Origin: Frigoribacterium sp. CFBP 13712
GTDB lineage: Bacteria; Actinomycetota; Actinomycetes; Actinomycetales; Microbacteriaceae
Length of the DNA stretch: 64,000 bases
Assembly: GCF_014842255.1 (NCBI RefSeq)
Contig: NZ_JACYVH010000001.1
Span: forward strand, 461,264-525,263
Direction of reading: 5' to 3'
Numbering within the stretch: the stretch's first letter is position 1; each line of letters begins with the position of its first letter. Of the stretch, positions 56,090 through 64,000 are shown one piece after another. A program made the position numbers and the translations under genes. The notes under the pieces are model-generated. The model had not been told where the DNA came from. It made no database searches and was given only the letters and a program-made list of their open reading frames with translations.

Positions 56090-57633
56090 GCGGCGTTCTC
56101 CTTCTTCTTGGACGTCATTGTTCTCATCAGCGTCTCGGCGTCGGCCTCGGACGCGTCGATCTCGTTCGTGACGGTGCCCTCGAAGATCGTGTAGATCCGA
56201 TCCGAGAGACCGAGCAGCTCGGGCAGCTCGGACGAGATCACGATGACGCCCTTACCCTGGGCCGCGAGCTGGTTGATGATGTTGTAGATCTCGAACTTCG
56301 CGCCCACGTCGATGCCGCGGGTCGGTTCGTCGAGGATGAGGATGTCGGGGTCGGTGAACATCCACTTCGCCAGCACGACCTTCTGCTGGTTGCCGCCCGA
56401 GAGCTTCGCGACGCCCTCGTCGACGGTCGGCGTCTTCACGCGGAGGCTCTTGCGGTAGTCCTCCGCGATCGTGTGCTCCTGGTACCGGTCGACGACCGAG
56501 CCCCGCGAGATCTTCGACAGCTTCGCCGACACCGTCGAGCGCTTGATGTCGTCGAGCAGGTTGAGCCCGAGCACCTTGCGGTCTTCGGAGACGTAGGCGA
56601 GCCCGTTGTCGATCGCGTCGCGCACGTTCTTGATCTCGATCTCGCGACCGTCTTTCACGATCATGCCCGAGACGAACTGCCCGTACGAGCGTCCGAAGAC
56701 GCTCATCGCGAGCTCGGTGCGACCGGCGCCCATCAGCCCGGCGAGACCGACGATCTCGCCGCGACGCACCGTGATGTTCGACCCCTTGCAGACGAAGCGC
56801 TCGGCGGTCTGCGGGTGACGCACCCACCAGTCCTTGACCTCGAAGAGCACGTCGCCGATCTTGGGGGTGCGGTCGGGGAACCGGCTCGCCAGGTTGCGGC
56901 CGACCATGCCGCGGATGATGCGGTCCTCGTTGACGCCGTCGGCCTTGACGTCGAGGGTCTCGATCGTCTTGCCGTCTCGGATGATCGTGATCGAGTCGGC
57001 GATGGCCTCGATCTCGTTGAGCTTGTGGCTGATCATGATCGACGCGATGCCGCGGCCCTTGAGCCCGCGGATGAGGTCGAGCAGGTGCTGGGAGTCCGCC
57101 TCGTTCAGCGCGGCCGTCGGCTCGTCGAGGATGAGCAGCTTGACGTTCTTGTTCAGCGCCTTGGCGATCTCGACGAGCTGCTGCTTGCCGACGCCGAGGT
57201 TCTTGATGGCGGTGTCAGGTTCGTCCTTCAGGCCGACCCGGGCGAGCAGGTCGATGGCGCGCAGCTTGGCGGTCGACCAGTCGATGGCGCCGAAGCGCGT
57301 GGGCTCGTTGCCGAGGAAGATGTTCTCGGTGATCGAGAGCTCGGGGATCAGCGCCAGCTCCTGATGGATGATCACGATGCCGGCCGACTCGCTCGACTTG
57401 ATGTCGCGGAAGCGCATCTCGTCGCCCTGGTAGACGATGTCGCCGGTGTAGGTGCCGTACGGGTAGACGCCCGAGAGGACCTTCATCAGGGTCGACTTGC
57501 CAGCGCCGTTCTCGCCGCAGATCGCGTGGACCTCGCCGGCCCGGACCTGCATCGACACGGCGTCGAGGGCCTTGACGCCGGGGAACTCCTTCGTGATGCC
57601 GCGCATCTCGAGGATGATCGGGGACTCAGCCAC
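56086..57633 (-). CDS. Sugar ABC transporter double ATP-binding protein (MmsA/XylG-like)
   Basis: 515 residues from GTG 57633 ([19 protein letters not shown]); longer upstream readings have no similarity. Two ABC cassettes: the first with Walker [27 protein letters not shown] signature and [11 protein letters not shown]; the second with the degenerate [27 protein letters not shown] and [11 protein letters not shown]. It powers sugar uptake and heads the operon ATPase - permease - binding protein. Confidence 0.92.
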   Translation of the reverse strand: MAESPIILEMRGITKEFPGVKALDAVSMQVRAGEVHAICGENGAGKSTLMKVLSGVYPYGTYTGDIVYQGDEMRFRDIKSSESAGIVIIHQELALIPELSITENIFLGNEPTRFGAIDWSTAKLRAIDLLARVGLKDEPDTAIKNLGVGKQQLVEIAKALNKNVKLLILDEPTAALNEADSQHLLDLIRGLKGRGIASIMISHKLNEIEAIADSITIIRDGKTIETLDVKADGVNEDRIIRGMVGRNLASRFPDRTPKIGDVLFEVKDWWVRHPQTAERFVCKGSNITVRRGEIVGLAGLMGAGRTELAMSVFGRSYGQFVSGMIVKDGREIEIKNVRDAIDNGLAYVSEDRKVLGLNLLDDIKRSTVSAKLSKISRGSVVDRYQEHTIAEDYRKSLRVKTPTVDEGVAKLSGGNQQKVVLAKWMFTDPDILILDEPTRGIDVGAKFEIYNIINQLAAQGKGVIVISSELPELLGLSDRIYTIFEGTVTNEIDASEADAETLMRTMTSKKKENAA

Positions 57634-57804
57634 GCGCGCCACCCCCGCGGGTTCCGCTCGTCGTGATGTGTGCACCGGGCACGCTGACCTCCACGTTTCG
57701 ACTTCTCTGTCGGTCCGCCGCTCCCTGAGGGCGTGGCGGGCACTGTCTGTTCGGCGTCGGGCGGCGATCCGCACCAGAGGCTCCGGATCGTTGCGGTGAC
57801 TGAA

Positions 57805-57861
57805 TGTGACCGTTCACACCGCGACTGGAGCAAAGCTAATCCTGAGAAAGCCCCGTGTCAA
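57805..57861 (-). promoter_or_regulatory. Promoter and LacI operator of the sugar ABC operon
   Basis: On the minus strand, TTGACA (57861-57856), 17 bases, then TAGCTT (57838-57833) is a near-consensus promoter. The palindrome TGTGA-CCGT-TCACA (57805-57818) lies just downstream of the expected transcription start, where a bound repressor would block initiation. A matching site precedes lacI. About 170-190 bases of leader separate it from the ATPase start. Confidence 0.75.
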
Positions 57862-57963
57862 ACGCCGTGGCCGATCTGTTATGAAGCGGTGCCGAGCCGG
57901 TCGACGGTCGGGCCGCGGAGAGGCCGCCGAGGAGGCGCGACGACGCTCCCCGCGCCCCTCGCG

Positions 57964-58983
57964 TCACAGGAACCACGGCCGGTCGGTCGAGGCGCGGACG
58001 ATCAGCTCGGCGGCCAGCAGGGTGCGGTCGATCACCTCGTGCCCCTCGAGTTCGCCGATGACGAGCTCGACCGCGCGACGCCCGATCAGGTCGAAGTCCT
58101 GCCGGACGGTCGTGAGCGGGGGCCACAGGTGCGCCGCCGTGGGCGCGTCGTCGAAGCCGACGACGCTGACCTCGCGGGGGACGTCCACGTCCGCCTCGCG
58201 GAAGGCGTGCAGCAGCCCGACGGCCATCAGGTCGTTCGCCGCGAACACGGCCGTGAAGTCGCGGCGGCGCAGCAGCTCCTTGCCGGCGAGGTAGCCGAAG
58301 TCCGCCGTCAGGTCGCCGAGGATGGGCGGCTCGATCGAGAGCTCCGCCTCGCCCATCTCGAACAGGAACCCCTGCATGCGCTCGTCCGCCTCGATCCAGT
58401 CCTGCGGGCCGGCGACGTGGACGATGTGGCGGTGACCGAGGTCGATGAGGTGCCGGGTGGCCAGGCGGGCGCCGGCGAACTGGTCGACCGACAGACTGTG
58501 CGCCCGGTTGCGCTGCGTCGAGTCGAGGGCGACGATCGGCACGTCGAGGTCGAGCTCGTCGATGACGTCGAAGAACTTGCGCTGCGGAGCGATGACGATG
58601 ATCGCCTCGACCGCCTGACTGGTCAGCAGGTCGAGGCTCGCGCGGACGTCGTCGTCGGCTCGCGTCGTGCTGGCGATGCTCAGCCGGTAGCCGGCCGCCC
58701 TCGCCTCCGCCTCGATCGCGTTGACCATCGTCTGCGGGCCGAAGTGGACGTTCTGCAGGGTGAGCACGCCGATCGCGCGCGAACGGCTGGTCACGAGGGC
58801 CCGGGCCGCCTGGTTAGGGCGGTAGCCGACCTGTTCGATCACGTCGAGGACGCGCTGCCGTGTCGCCGGCCGGATGCTCGGACTGTCGTTGAGGACTCGG
58901 GAGACGGTCTGATACGAGACGCCGGCCAGAGCGGCGACGTCGCGGATGTTGGGAGCACGCACCTTGTCGATGTCAGGCTTCAC
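57964..58983 (-). CDS. LacI-family repressor, likely of the sugar ABC operon
   Basis: 339 residues from GTG 58983 with CGGAG upstream. LacI HTH: NIRDVAALAGVSYQTVSRVLND, hinge region RPNQAARALVTSRS, then a sugar-binding core (AANDLMAVGLLHAFREADVDVP). It lies upstream of the operon in the same orientation. Its own promoter carries the same operator, suggesting autoregulation. The inducer is probably the transported sugar. Confidence 0.9.
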   Translation of the reverse strand: MKPDIDKVRAPNIRDVAALAGVSYQTVSRVLNDSPSIRPATRQRVLDVIEQVGYRPNQAARALVTSRSRAIGVLTLQNVHFGPQTMVNAIEAEARAAGYRLSIASTTRADDDVRASLDLLTSQAVEAIIVIAPQRKFFDVIDELDLDVPIVALDSTQRNRAHSLSVDQFAGARLATRHLIDLGHRHIVHVAGPQDWIEADERMQGFLFEMGEAELSIEPPILGDLTADFGYLAGKELLRRRDFTAVFAANDLMAVGLLHAFREADVDVPREVSVVGFDDAPTAAHLWPPLTTVRQDFDLIGRRAVELVIGELEGHEVIDRTLLAAELIVRASTDRPWFL

Positions 58984-59011
58984 CGTGGCTCCGTCGCTCT
59001 GTCACGAGCGG

Positions 59012-59025
59012 TGTGACCGTACACA
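59012..59025 (-). promoter_or_regulatory. LacI operator upstream of lacI
   Basis: TGTGACCGTACACA differs from the operon operator TGTGACCGTTCACA at one position, and the similarity extends outside (CATCG against CACCG). It lies 29 bases upstream of the lacI start. Confidence 0.65.
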
Positions 59026-59100
59026 TCGCTGTCTGCAGACCATTATGCAGTTCTGCGGGCCGCGTCTCGACCACGGGACGACGACGGCAGGAGGCGCGGT

Positions 59101-60480
59101 TCACGTCCGTCGAGGCACCGCGCGCCCGCTGAGCACCAGCGCCAGCAGCGCCACGGTCGAGCCGATCGCGAAGCAGGCGGCGAACGCGTACGGGCTCGAC
59201 GCCCCGCCGAGCAGGCCGAAAGCGCCGCCGGCCACGGCGAGCGCCACGGCCGAGCCCGCCGAGTCGGAGATCGTCAGGGCGGAGCTGTTGAAGCCCCGGT
59301 CGGACCCGGTCGACAGCGCCAGCGTCAGCACCGAGAACCGCGGGTACATGAAGCCCATGCCGAACCCGGCGAGGGTCCAGGTGGCGATGAGCGCACCCGG
59401 CGCGAGACCGAGGAGCGGGGTGAGCGTGGCGACCACGAGTCCGCCGAGCACGAGCACGATGCCGATGCGGATGCCCGTCCGCTGCGGGACCCGCTCGCCG
59501 AGGCGCCCCTGACTCCAGCTCGCGAGGGCCCAGCCGAGCGCCCCCGCCGTCAGAGCGGTGCCCGACGCGGACGAGCTGAAGCCGTAGCGATCCTGGAGGA
59601 GGTAGGGGATGTAGACCTCGCTGGCGAGGAACGCCGCCCCGACGAGACCGCGGAGGAGCACCAGGGTCGGGAGACCGGCGCGAGCACGCAGGGTGCCGGG
59701 TGGCAGCAGCGGACGCAGGGCGATCGCGAGGGCGGCCACGGCGGCGACGACCACGGCCACCGCGACGGCCGGCTCGAACTCGTCGACGAGGTTCAGCGCC
59801 AGGACCCCGAGTGCGGCGCCCGCCGCCCAGAGGATCCGTCGCGGACTCCAGGGCACGGCGCCCCCGCCGTCGGCGCGGTCGGGCGGCGGGACCCGTCGGA
59901 GGCTCGGCAGGATCATCACGAAGGCGGGCACGGCCAGCACGACCGCCCCGACGAAGACCCAGTGCCAGCTGAGGCTCTCGGCGACGAGACCGGCGATCAG
60001 CGGGCCCACGAGCGCCGGGACGACCCAGGCGGCGGCGAACCCCGCGAAGATCGACGGGTGCAGAGCCGGCGGGTAGAGCCGCGCGACCATGACGTAGAGG
60101 CCGACGATCACCGCGCCCGACCCGAGCCCCTGCACGAGTCGCCCGAACAGGAAGACCGTCATGTCGGGGGCCGCGCCCACGACGAGCAGACCGACCGCGA
60201 AGAGCAGCATCGACGCGATGACGACGACACGGGGGCCGCTCCGGTCGGCCCAGTTGCCGGCGACCACCATGCCGACCAGACCGGTCGCGAGCGGTGCCGC
60301 GAAGCTGAGCGAGTACAGGCTCTCGCCGTCGAGGTCGGCGCTGACGATCGGCATGATCGTCGTGACGGCGAGCGACTCGAACGCGGCGATTCCGATCAGC
60401 GCGCACATGCCGAGCGTCGCCAGCAGATACCGCCGGCTGAGGACCCCCTCGGGGCGGGTGCTCAGTGCGACGTCGGACAT
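59101..60480 (-). CDS. MFS transporter (DHA2-like)
   Basis: 459 residues with about 13-14 hydrophobic helices. AFESLAVTTIMPIVSADLDG and the motif-A loop GNWADRSGPRVVV fit drug-exporter MFS proteins. Substrate unknown. ATG 60480 follows TAGGGT-N6 (leaderless pattern), within a dispersed-motif copy. Confidence 0.85.
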   Translation of the reverse strand: MSDVALSTRPEGVLSRRYLLATLGMCALIGIAAFESLAVTTIMPIVSADLDGESLYSLSFAAPLATGLVGMVVAGNWADRSGPRVVVIASMLLFAVGLLVVGAAPDMTVFLFGRLVQGLGSGAVIVGLYVMVARLYPPALHPSIFAGFAAAWVVPALVGPLIAGLVAESLSWHWVFVGAVVLAVPAFVMILPSLRRVPPPDRADGGGAVPWSPRRILWAAGAALGVLALNLVDEFEPAVAVAVVVAAVAALAIALRPLLPPGTLRARAGLPTLVLLRGLVGAAFLASEVYIPYLLQDRYGFSSSASGTALTAGALGWALASWSQGRLGERVPQRTGIRIGIVLVLGGLVVATLTPLLGLAPGALIATWTLAGFGMGFMYPRFSVLTLALSTGSDRGFNSSALTISDSAGSAVALAVAGGAFGLLGGASSPYAFAACFAIGSTVALLALVLSGRAVPRRT

Positions 60481-60634
60481 CCCCCCACCCTAGGCCGCGC
60501 CTCCCTCGCTCTCCGCCCCTCCGCGTCGAGGAGTCACGACTCGCCGTGGCGCGGGAGAACGGCGCGGCATGTCGCGACTCTTCGACGGAGAGACGGAGGA
60601 GGAGGAAGCGCGGAGTCGAGGAGGCGCAGGTCGA

Positions 60635-61792
60635 CTAGTCGGACGTGGCCCGGTCGAGCGCCTGCAGCACGTCGGCGAGCAGGTCGTCGACGTCCTCGAT
60701 GCCGACCGAGAGACGGACGACGGTCTCGGGGACCTCGAGCTCGGTGCCGCGCACCGACGCGTGCGTCATCTCGGTCGGGTAGCCGATCAGCGACTCGACG
60801 CCGCCGAGGGACTCCGCCAGCTGGAAGAGCTCGGTCGACTCGGCGAAGCGACGTGCGACGGACGGCCCGGCGGCCAGCGAGACGGAGATCATGCCGCCGA
60901 AGGCCCTCATCTGGCGTGCCGCGATGTCGTGCCCGGGGTGCGAGGCGAGACCCGGGTAGTAGACGCGGTCGACGGCGGCGTGCCCCTCGAGCGCGTCCGC
61001 GATGGTCGCGGCGTTCGACGAGTGACGGTCGACGCGGACTCCGAGGGTCTTGATGCCGCGGACGGTCAGCCAGGCCTCCATCGGAGCCGACACCGCGCCC
61101 GCGCCGAACTGCAGGAAACCGATCTTGTCGGCGAGCGCCTCGTCGTCGACGACGACCGCTCCCCCGACGACGTCGGAGTGACCGCCGATGTACTTCGTCG
61201 TCGAGTGCACGACGGCGTCGGCCCCGAGCGACAGGGGCTGCTGCAGGTAGGGCGACGCGAAGGTGTTGTCGACGACGACGAGGGCGCCCGCCGCGTGGCC
61301 GATCTCGGCGAGCGCCGTGACGTCGCTGATCTTCATCAGCGGGTTGCTGGGGGTCTCGACCCAGAGCACGGCGGTCTCGCCGGGGCGCACCGCGGCGCGC
61401 ACGGCGTCGAGGTCGGTCATCTCGACGGTCTCGAGCACGACACCCCACGGCACGTGCAGCCGGTTCACCAGGCGGTGGGTGCCGCCGTAGACGTCGTTGC
61501 CCATGACGATGCGCGAACCGGGGCGCAGGACGGACCGCAGCAGCGCGTCCTCAGCCGCGAGACCCGAGGCGAAGCTGAACGCGTGGCTGCCGCCCTCGAG
61601 GTCGGCGAGCAGGGTCTGCAGCGAGTCGCGGGTCGGGTTGGCCGACCGGGCGTACTCGTACCCGCCCCGGAACCCGCCGATGCCGTCTTGCACGAACGTC
61701 GACGACTGGTAGATGGGCGGGACGACGGCACCGGTGGTGGGGTCGAAGTCCTGACCGCTGTGGATGGCGCGGGTGGAGAAGCCGTGGGTCAT
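60635..61792 (-). CDS. metB: Cystathionine gamma-synthase
   Basis: 385 residues from ATG 61792 (MTHGFSTRAIHSGQ) with AAAGGA upstream; the frame stays open further back but is unrelated there. PLP-binding Lys in HSTTKYIGGHSD, plus YARSANPTRDSLQ and the RLSVGIEDVDDL end of the Cys/Met-metabolism family. It makes cystathionine from an O-acylhomoserine and cysteine, or may act in the reverse direction with the adjacent cbs. 44 bases downstream of cbs, same operon. Confidence 0.88.
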   Translation of the reverse strand: MTHGFSTRAIHSGQDFDPTTGAVVPPIYQSSTFVQDGIGGFRGGYEYARSANPTRDSLQTLLADLEGGSHAFSFASGLAAEDALLRSVLRPGSRIVMGNDVYGGTHRLVNRLHVPWGVVLETVEMTDLDAVRAAVRPGETAVLWVETPSNPLMKISDVTALAEIGHAAGALVVVDNTFASPYLQQPLSLGADAVVHSTTKYIGGHSDVVGGAVVVDDEALADKIGFLQFGAGAVSAPMEAWLTVRGIKTLGVRVDRHSSNAATIADALEGHAAVDRVYYPGLASHPGHDIAARQMRAFGGMISVSLAAGPSVARRFAESTELFQLAESLGGVESLIGYPTEMTHASVRGTELEVPETVVRLSVGIEDVDDLLADVLQALDRATSD

Positions 61793-61836
61793 GCGGGTGT
61801 CCTTTCGAAGGGGACTGCGATGCGGAGGTGCCTGGA

Positions 61837-63201
61837 TCAGGCGGAGACGAAGGCGAGCACGTCGTGGCGGGTGATGACGCCCACCGGCTTGCCGTCGTCG
61901 GTGACGAGCAGCGCGTCGGTCGACTCGAGGGCGGTGCGCGCGGCGGTGACCGACTCGTTGATGCCGATCAGCGGCAGGGGCTCGCCGACGAACGGCGCGA
62001 GGGCGTCGCCCATCGTCGCTCCCCCGGCGAAGAGCGCCTCGAGCAGGGACTTCCCTTCGATCGCGCCCACCACCTCGCCGATCACGACGGGGGGCTCGGC
62101 CGAGAGCACCGGCATCTGCGAGACGCCGTAGGTGGTCATGATGCCGATCACGTCGTGGACGGTGTCGCTCGGGTGGGCGTGGACCAGCTCGGGCAGCGAA
62201 CCGGTCTTCGACGCGAGCAGGTCGCGCACCGTGCGCTCGTCGGTGCTGTCCGAGAAGCCGTACGAGCGCATCCACGCGTCGTTGAAGATCTTGCCCAGGT
62301 AGCCGCGGCCGCTGTCGGGCAGCAGCACGACGACGACGTCGTCCGGTCCGAGCTCGCGGGCGACGTCGAGGGCTGCGGCCACGGCCAACCCGGACGAACC
62401 GCCGACGAGCAGCCCCTCCTCGCGGGCGAGGCGCCGGGTCAGCTCGAACGACCGTGCGTCGGAGGCGGCGATGATGCGGTCGACGACGCTCGGATCGTAC
62501 GCGCTCGGCCAGAAGTCCTCGCCGACGCCCTCGAGCAGGTAGGGACGCCCGGTGCCGCCGCTGTAGACGCTGCCCTCGGGATCGGCCCCGACGATCTGCA
62601 CCGCGCCTCCTGAGATCTCCTTGAGGTAGCGCCCGGTGCCGCTGATGGTGCCGCCGGTGCCGACGCCGGCGACGAAGTGCGTGATGCGCCCGTCGGTGTC
62701 GCGCCAGATCTCGGGCCCGGTCGTCTCGTAGTGGCTGAGCGGGCCGTTCGGGTTGGCGTACTGGTTCGGCTTGAAGGCCCCGGGGATCTCCCGGGCGAGG
62801 CGGTCGGAGACGCTGTAGTACGACTCGGGGCTGGTGGGCTCGACGGCGGTCGGGGTGACGACGATCTCGGCGCCGTAGGCCTTGAGCACGTTCCGCTTGT
62901 CTTCGCCGACCTTGTCGGGCAGCACGAAGACGCAGCGGTAGCCCCGCTGCTGCGCGACGAGGGCGAGCCCGACGCCCGTGTTCCCGCTCGTGGGCTCGAC
63001 GATGGTGCCGCCGGGCTTCAGCAGACCCTCGCGCTCGGCGGCGTCGATGATGCGGGTGGCGATGCGGTCCTTCGACGAGCCGCCGGGGTTCAGGTACTCG
63101 ACCTTGACCAGCACGGTCGCCGTGATGCCCTCGGTCACCTTGTTGAGCTTGACGAGCGGGGTGTCGCCCACCAGGTCGAGGACGGTCTCGGCGTACTTCA
63201 C
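61837..63201 (-). CDS. cbs: Cystathionine beta-synthase with CBS-domain pair
   Basis: 454 residues: MKYAETVLDLVGDTPLVKL, PLP lysine in PGGSSKDRIA, EPTSGNTGVGLA, GTGGTISGTGRYLK, then two CBS domains (from about residue 335). It condenses serine or O-acetylserine with homocysteine or sulfide. Together with metB it allows transsulfuration between homocysteine and cysteine. The CBS pair may be a sensor domain; the ligand is unknown. Confidence 0.92.
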   Translation of the reverse strand: MKYAETVLDLVGDTPLVKLNKVTEGITATVLVKVEYLNPGGSSKDRIATRIIDAAEREGLLKPGGTIVEPTSGNTGVGLALVAQQRGYRCVFVLPDKVGEDKRNVLKAYGAEIVVTPTAVEPTSPESYYSVSDRLAREIPGAFKPNQYANPNGPLSHYETTGPEIWRDTDGRITHFVAGVGTGGTISGTGRYLKEISGGAVQIVGADPEGSVYSGGTGRPYLLEGVGEDFWPSAYDPSVVDRIIAASDARSFELTRRLAREEGLLVGGSSGLAVAAALDVARELGPDDVVVVLLPDSGRGYLGKIFNDAWMRSYGFSDSTDERTVRDLLASKTGSLPELVHAHPSDTVHDVIGIMTTYGVSQMPVLSAEPPVVIGEVVGAIEGKSLLEALFAGGATMGDALAPFVGEPLPLIGINESVTAARTALESTDALLVTDDGKPVGVITRHDVLAFVSA

Positions 63202-63465
63202 GAAGGCTCCGGTTCTCCGCCTCCGTCGTGGGGTGCGGATTCGAGGTGACGGGCTCGGGTCGCGCCGGTGGCGACCAGGCGTCGAGTCTATCGAGGCGCC
63301 CTGCGACTGTTACGGGGCGAGACCCGCCGGGTCTCGGGCGACGGGTGTCGGACGCACGGACGGTGCAGACACTGCACGCTGTGACCTTCCTTTCAGCGTC
63401 GGGTGTCCGAGAATGGGACGGCTACGCCGATGTCACATCGGCCCCTTCTCACGACAGGACCTCAC
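63202..63465. other. Divergent intergenic region between cbs and the DUF3105 gene
   Basis: 264 bases without a convincing gene. One perfect palindrome, CGAGACCC-GCC-GGGTCTCG (63318-63336), stands out as an operator or RNA hairpin about 120 bases upstream of cbs. CAGGA before ATG 63466 is the ribosome site of the rightward gene. Confidence 0.4.
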
Positions 63466-64000
63466 ATGGCCAACGGCAACAACGACAAGCCCTCGGTCAA
63501 GCAGCAGCGCGACGCGCGGCGTCAGGAGAAGGTCGCCGCGCTCAAGAAGCAGCAGGAGAGGGCGAAGCGCAACCGCCTGATCGGCATCGTGACCGGCTCC
63601 GTCGCCGGTCTGGCCGTGATCGGCATCGTCGTCGCCTTCGTCGTCACCAGCGGGCAGCCGCGCGAGAACCCGCGCGACATCGTCGTCGAGGGGGCCCAGA
63701 CCTTCTCCGACCTCACCGCGAACCACGTCACCGGCCCGGTCGACTACGCCCAGACCCCTCCGGCGGGCGGCGACCACAACCAGATCTGGCTGAACTGCGG
63801 CGTCTACACCGAGCCGGTGCCCAACGAGAACGCCGTCCACGACCTCGAGCACGGCGCCGTCTGGTTCACCTACGACCCCGCTCAGGTGAGCGAGGCCGAG
63901 ATCGAGGAGCTCCGCGACTTCGCCCCCAGCACCTACGCCGTCGTCTCGCCCTACGAGGGCCTCGACTCCCCCATGTACGTCTCCGCGTGGGGCGCGCAGC
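63466..64000 (+). CDS. DUF3105 membrane-anchored protein (partial, runs off the right edge)
   Basis: The first 178 residues are visible: a charged Lys/Gln-rich cytoplasmic N-terminus (KQQRDARRQEKVAALKKQ), one membrane helix (LIGIVTGSVAGLAVIGIVVAFVV) and the extracellular DUF3105 domain with GGDHNQIWLNCGVY and NENAVHDLEHGAVWFTY. Function unknown; frequent in actinobacteria, often near DUF305 genes. The C-terminus is outside the window. Confidence 0.85.
   Translation, partial: MANGNNDKPSVKQQRDARRQEKVAALKKQQERAKRNRLIGIVTGSVAGLAVIGIVVAFVVTSGQPRENPRDIVVEGAQTFSDLTANHVTGPVDYAQTPPAGGDHNQIWLNCGVYTEPVPNENAVHDLEHGAVWFTYDPAQVSEAEIEELRDFAPSTYAVVSPYEGLDSPMYVSAWGAQ

Noticed and set aside
60481-60634. Imperfect long inverted repeat between the MFS gene and metB
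   Set aside because: Many mismatches. The purine-rich and pyrimidine-rich arms may be low-complexity remnants of dispersed-motif copies; too weak to call a terminator.

Overview
The window is about 70% GC chromosomal DNA of a Gram-positive actinobacterium. The evidence points to Microbacteriaceae (Frigoribacterium, Curtobacterium or Rathayibacter relatives), but the genus cannot be fixed by eye. Supporting signs are GTG/ATG starts with many 4-base GTGA or ATGA gene overlaps, many leaderless-looking promoters (TANNNT 6-7 bases before the start codon), an actinobacterial SOS box, a PASTA-type penicillin-binding protein and an actinobacterial tad pilus locus. The gene order topA / tad / acs / ridA-DUF4177 / PBP-phosphoesterase / asd-lysC / recR-dnaX / SRP RNA resembles, from memory, the Rv3644c-Rv3721c stretch of Mycobacterium tuberculosis, so most of the window is old conserved backbone.

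Layout. 1-3.3 kb: phage-derived accessory segment ending next to a tRNA-Thr. It has an ImmA/IrrE-type metalloprotease and a repressor facing a small HTH protein across a divergent operator region, then two M15-type endolysins and a holin. 3.4-12.2 kb (minus strand): tmk-holB-tetR, topA and a five-gene tad pilus operon. 12.5-20.4 kb (mostly plus): acs, class A PBP, phosphoesterase, tRNA-Pro, GtrA and a polyprenol-phosphate mannosyltransferase. 20.4-24.2 kb: tdk and a two-component operon with an extra membrane protein. 24.3-33.4 kb: an SOS-controlled radical SAM gene, mqo, asd-lysC, DUF1206, recR and dnaX.

33.5-40.8 kb is an accessory insert between dnaX and the SRP RNA gene: a 1711-residue sortable surface protein with about 800 residues of Asp/Thr/Gly repeats, preceded by an HTTM (vitamin-K-carboxylase-like) membrane protein and a DUF5819 protein. 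This is the most intriguing cluster here.

41-53.4 kb: an NAD-binding oxidoreductase, pta-ackA (acetate/acetyl-phosphate metabolism, which works with acs), a GNAT, DUF805, tRNA-Ser, an S4 protein, a PH-domain protein with a structured leader, a HerA-like ATPase, PAP2, an MFS exporter with a nearby TetR, and a MOSC protein. 53.4-60.5 kb: an xylose/multiple-sugar ABC transporter operon and its LacI repressor sharing a matching operator, plus an MFS exporter. 60.6-64 kb: metB and cbs (sulfur amino acids) and a truncated DUF3105 membrane protein.

A dispersed motif, GACCCGCGCCTCCTS, recurs across the window and is concentrated between genes.
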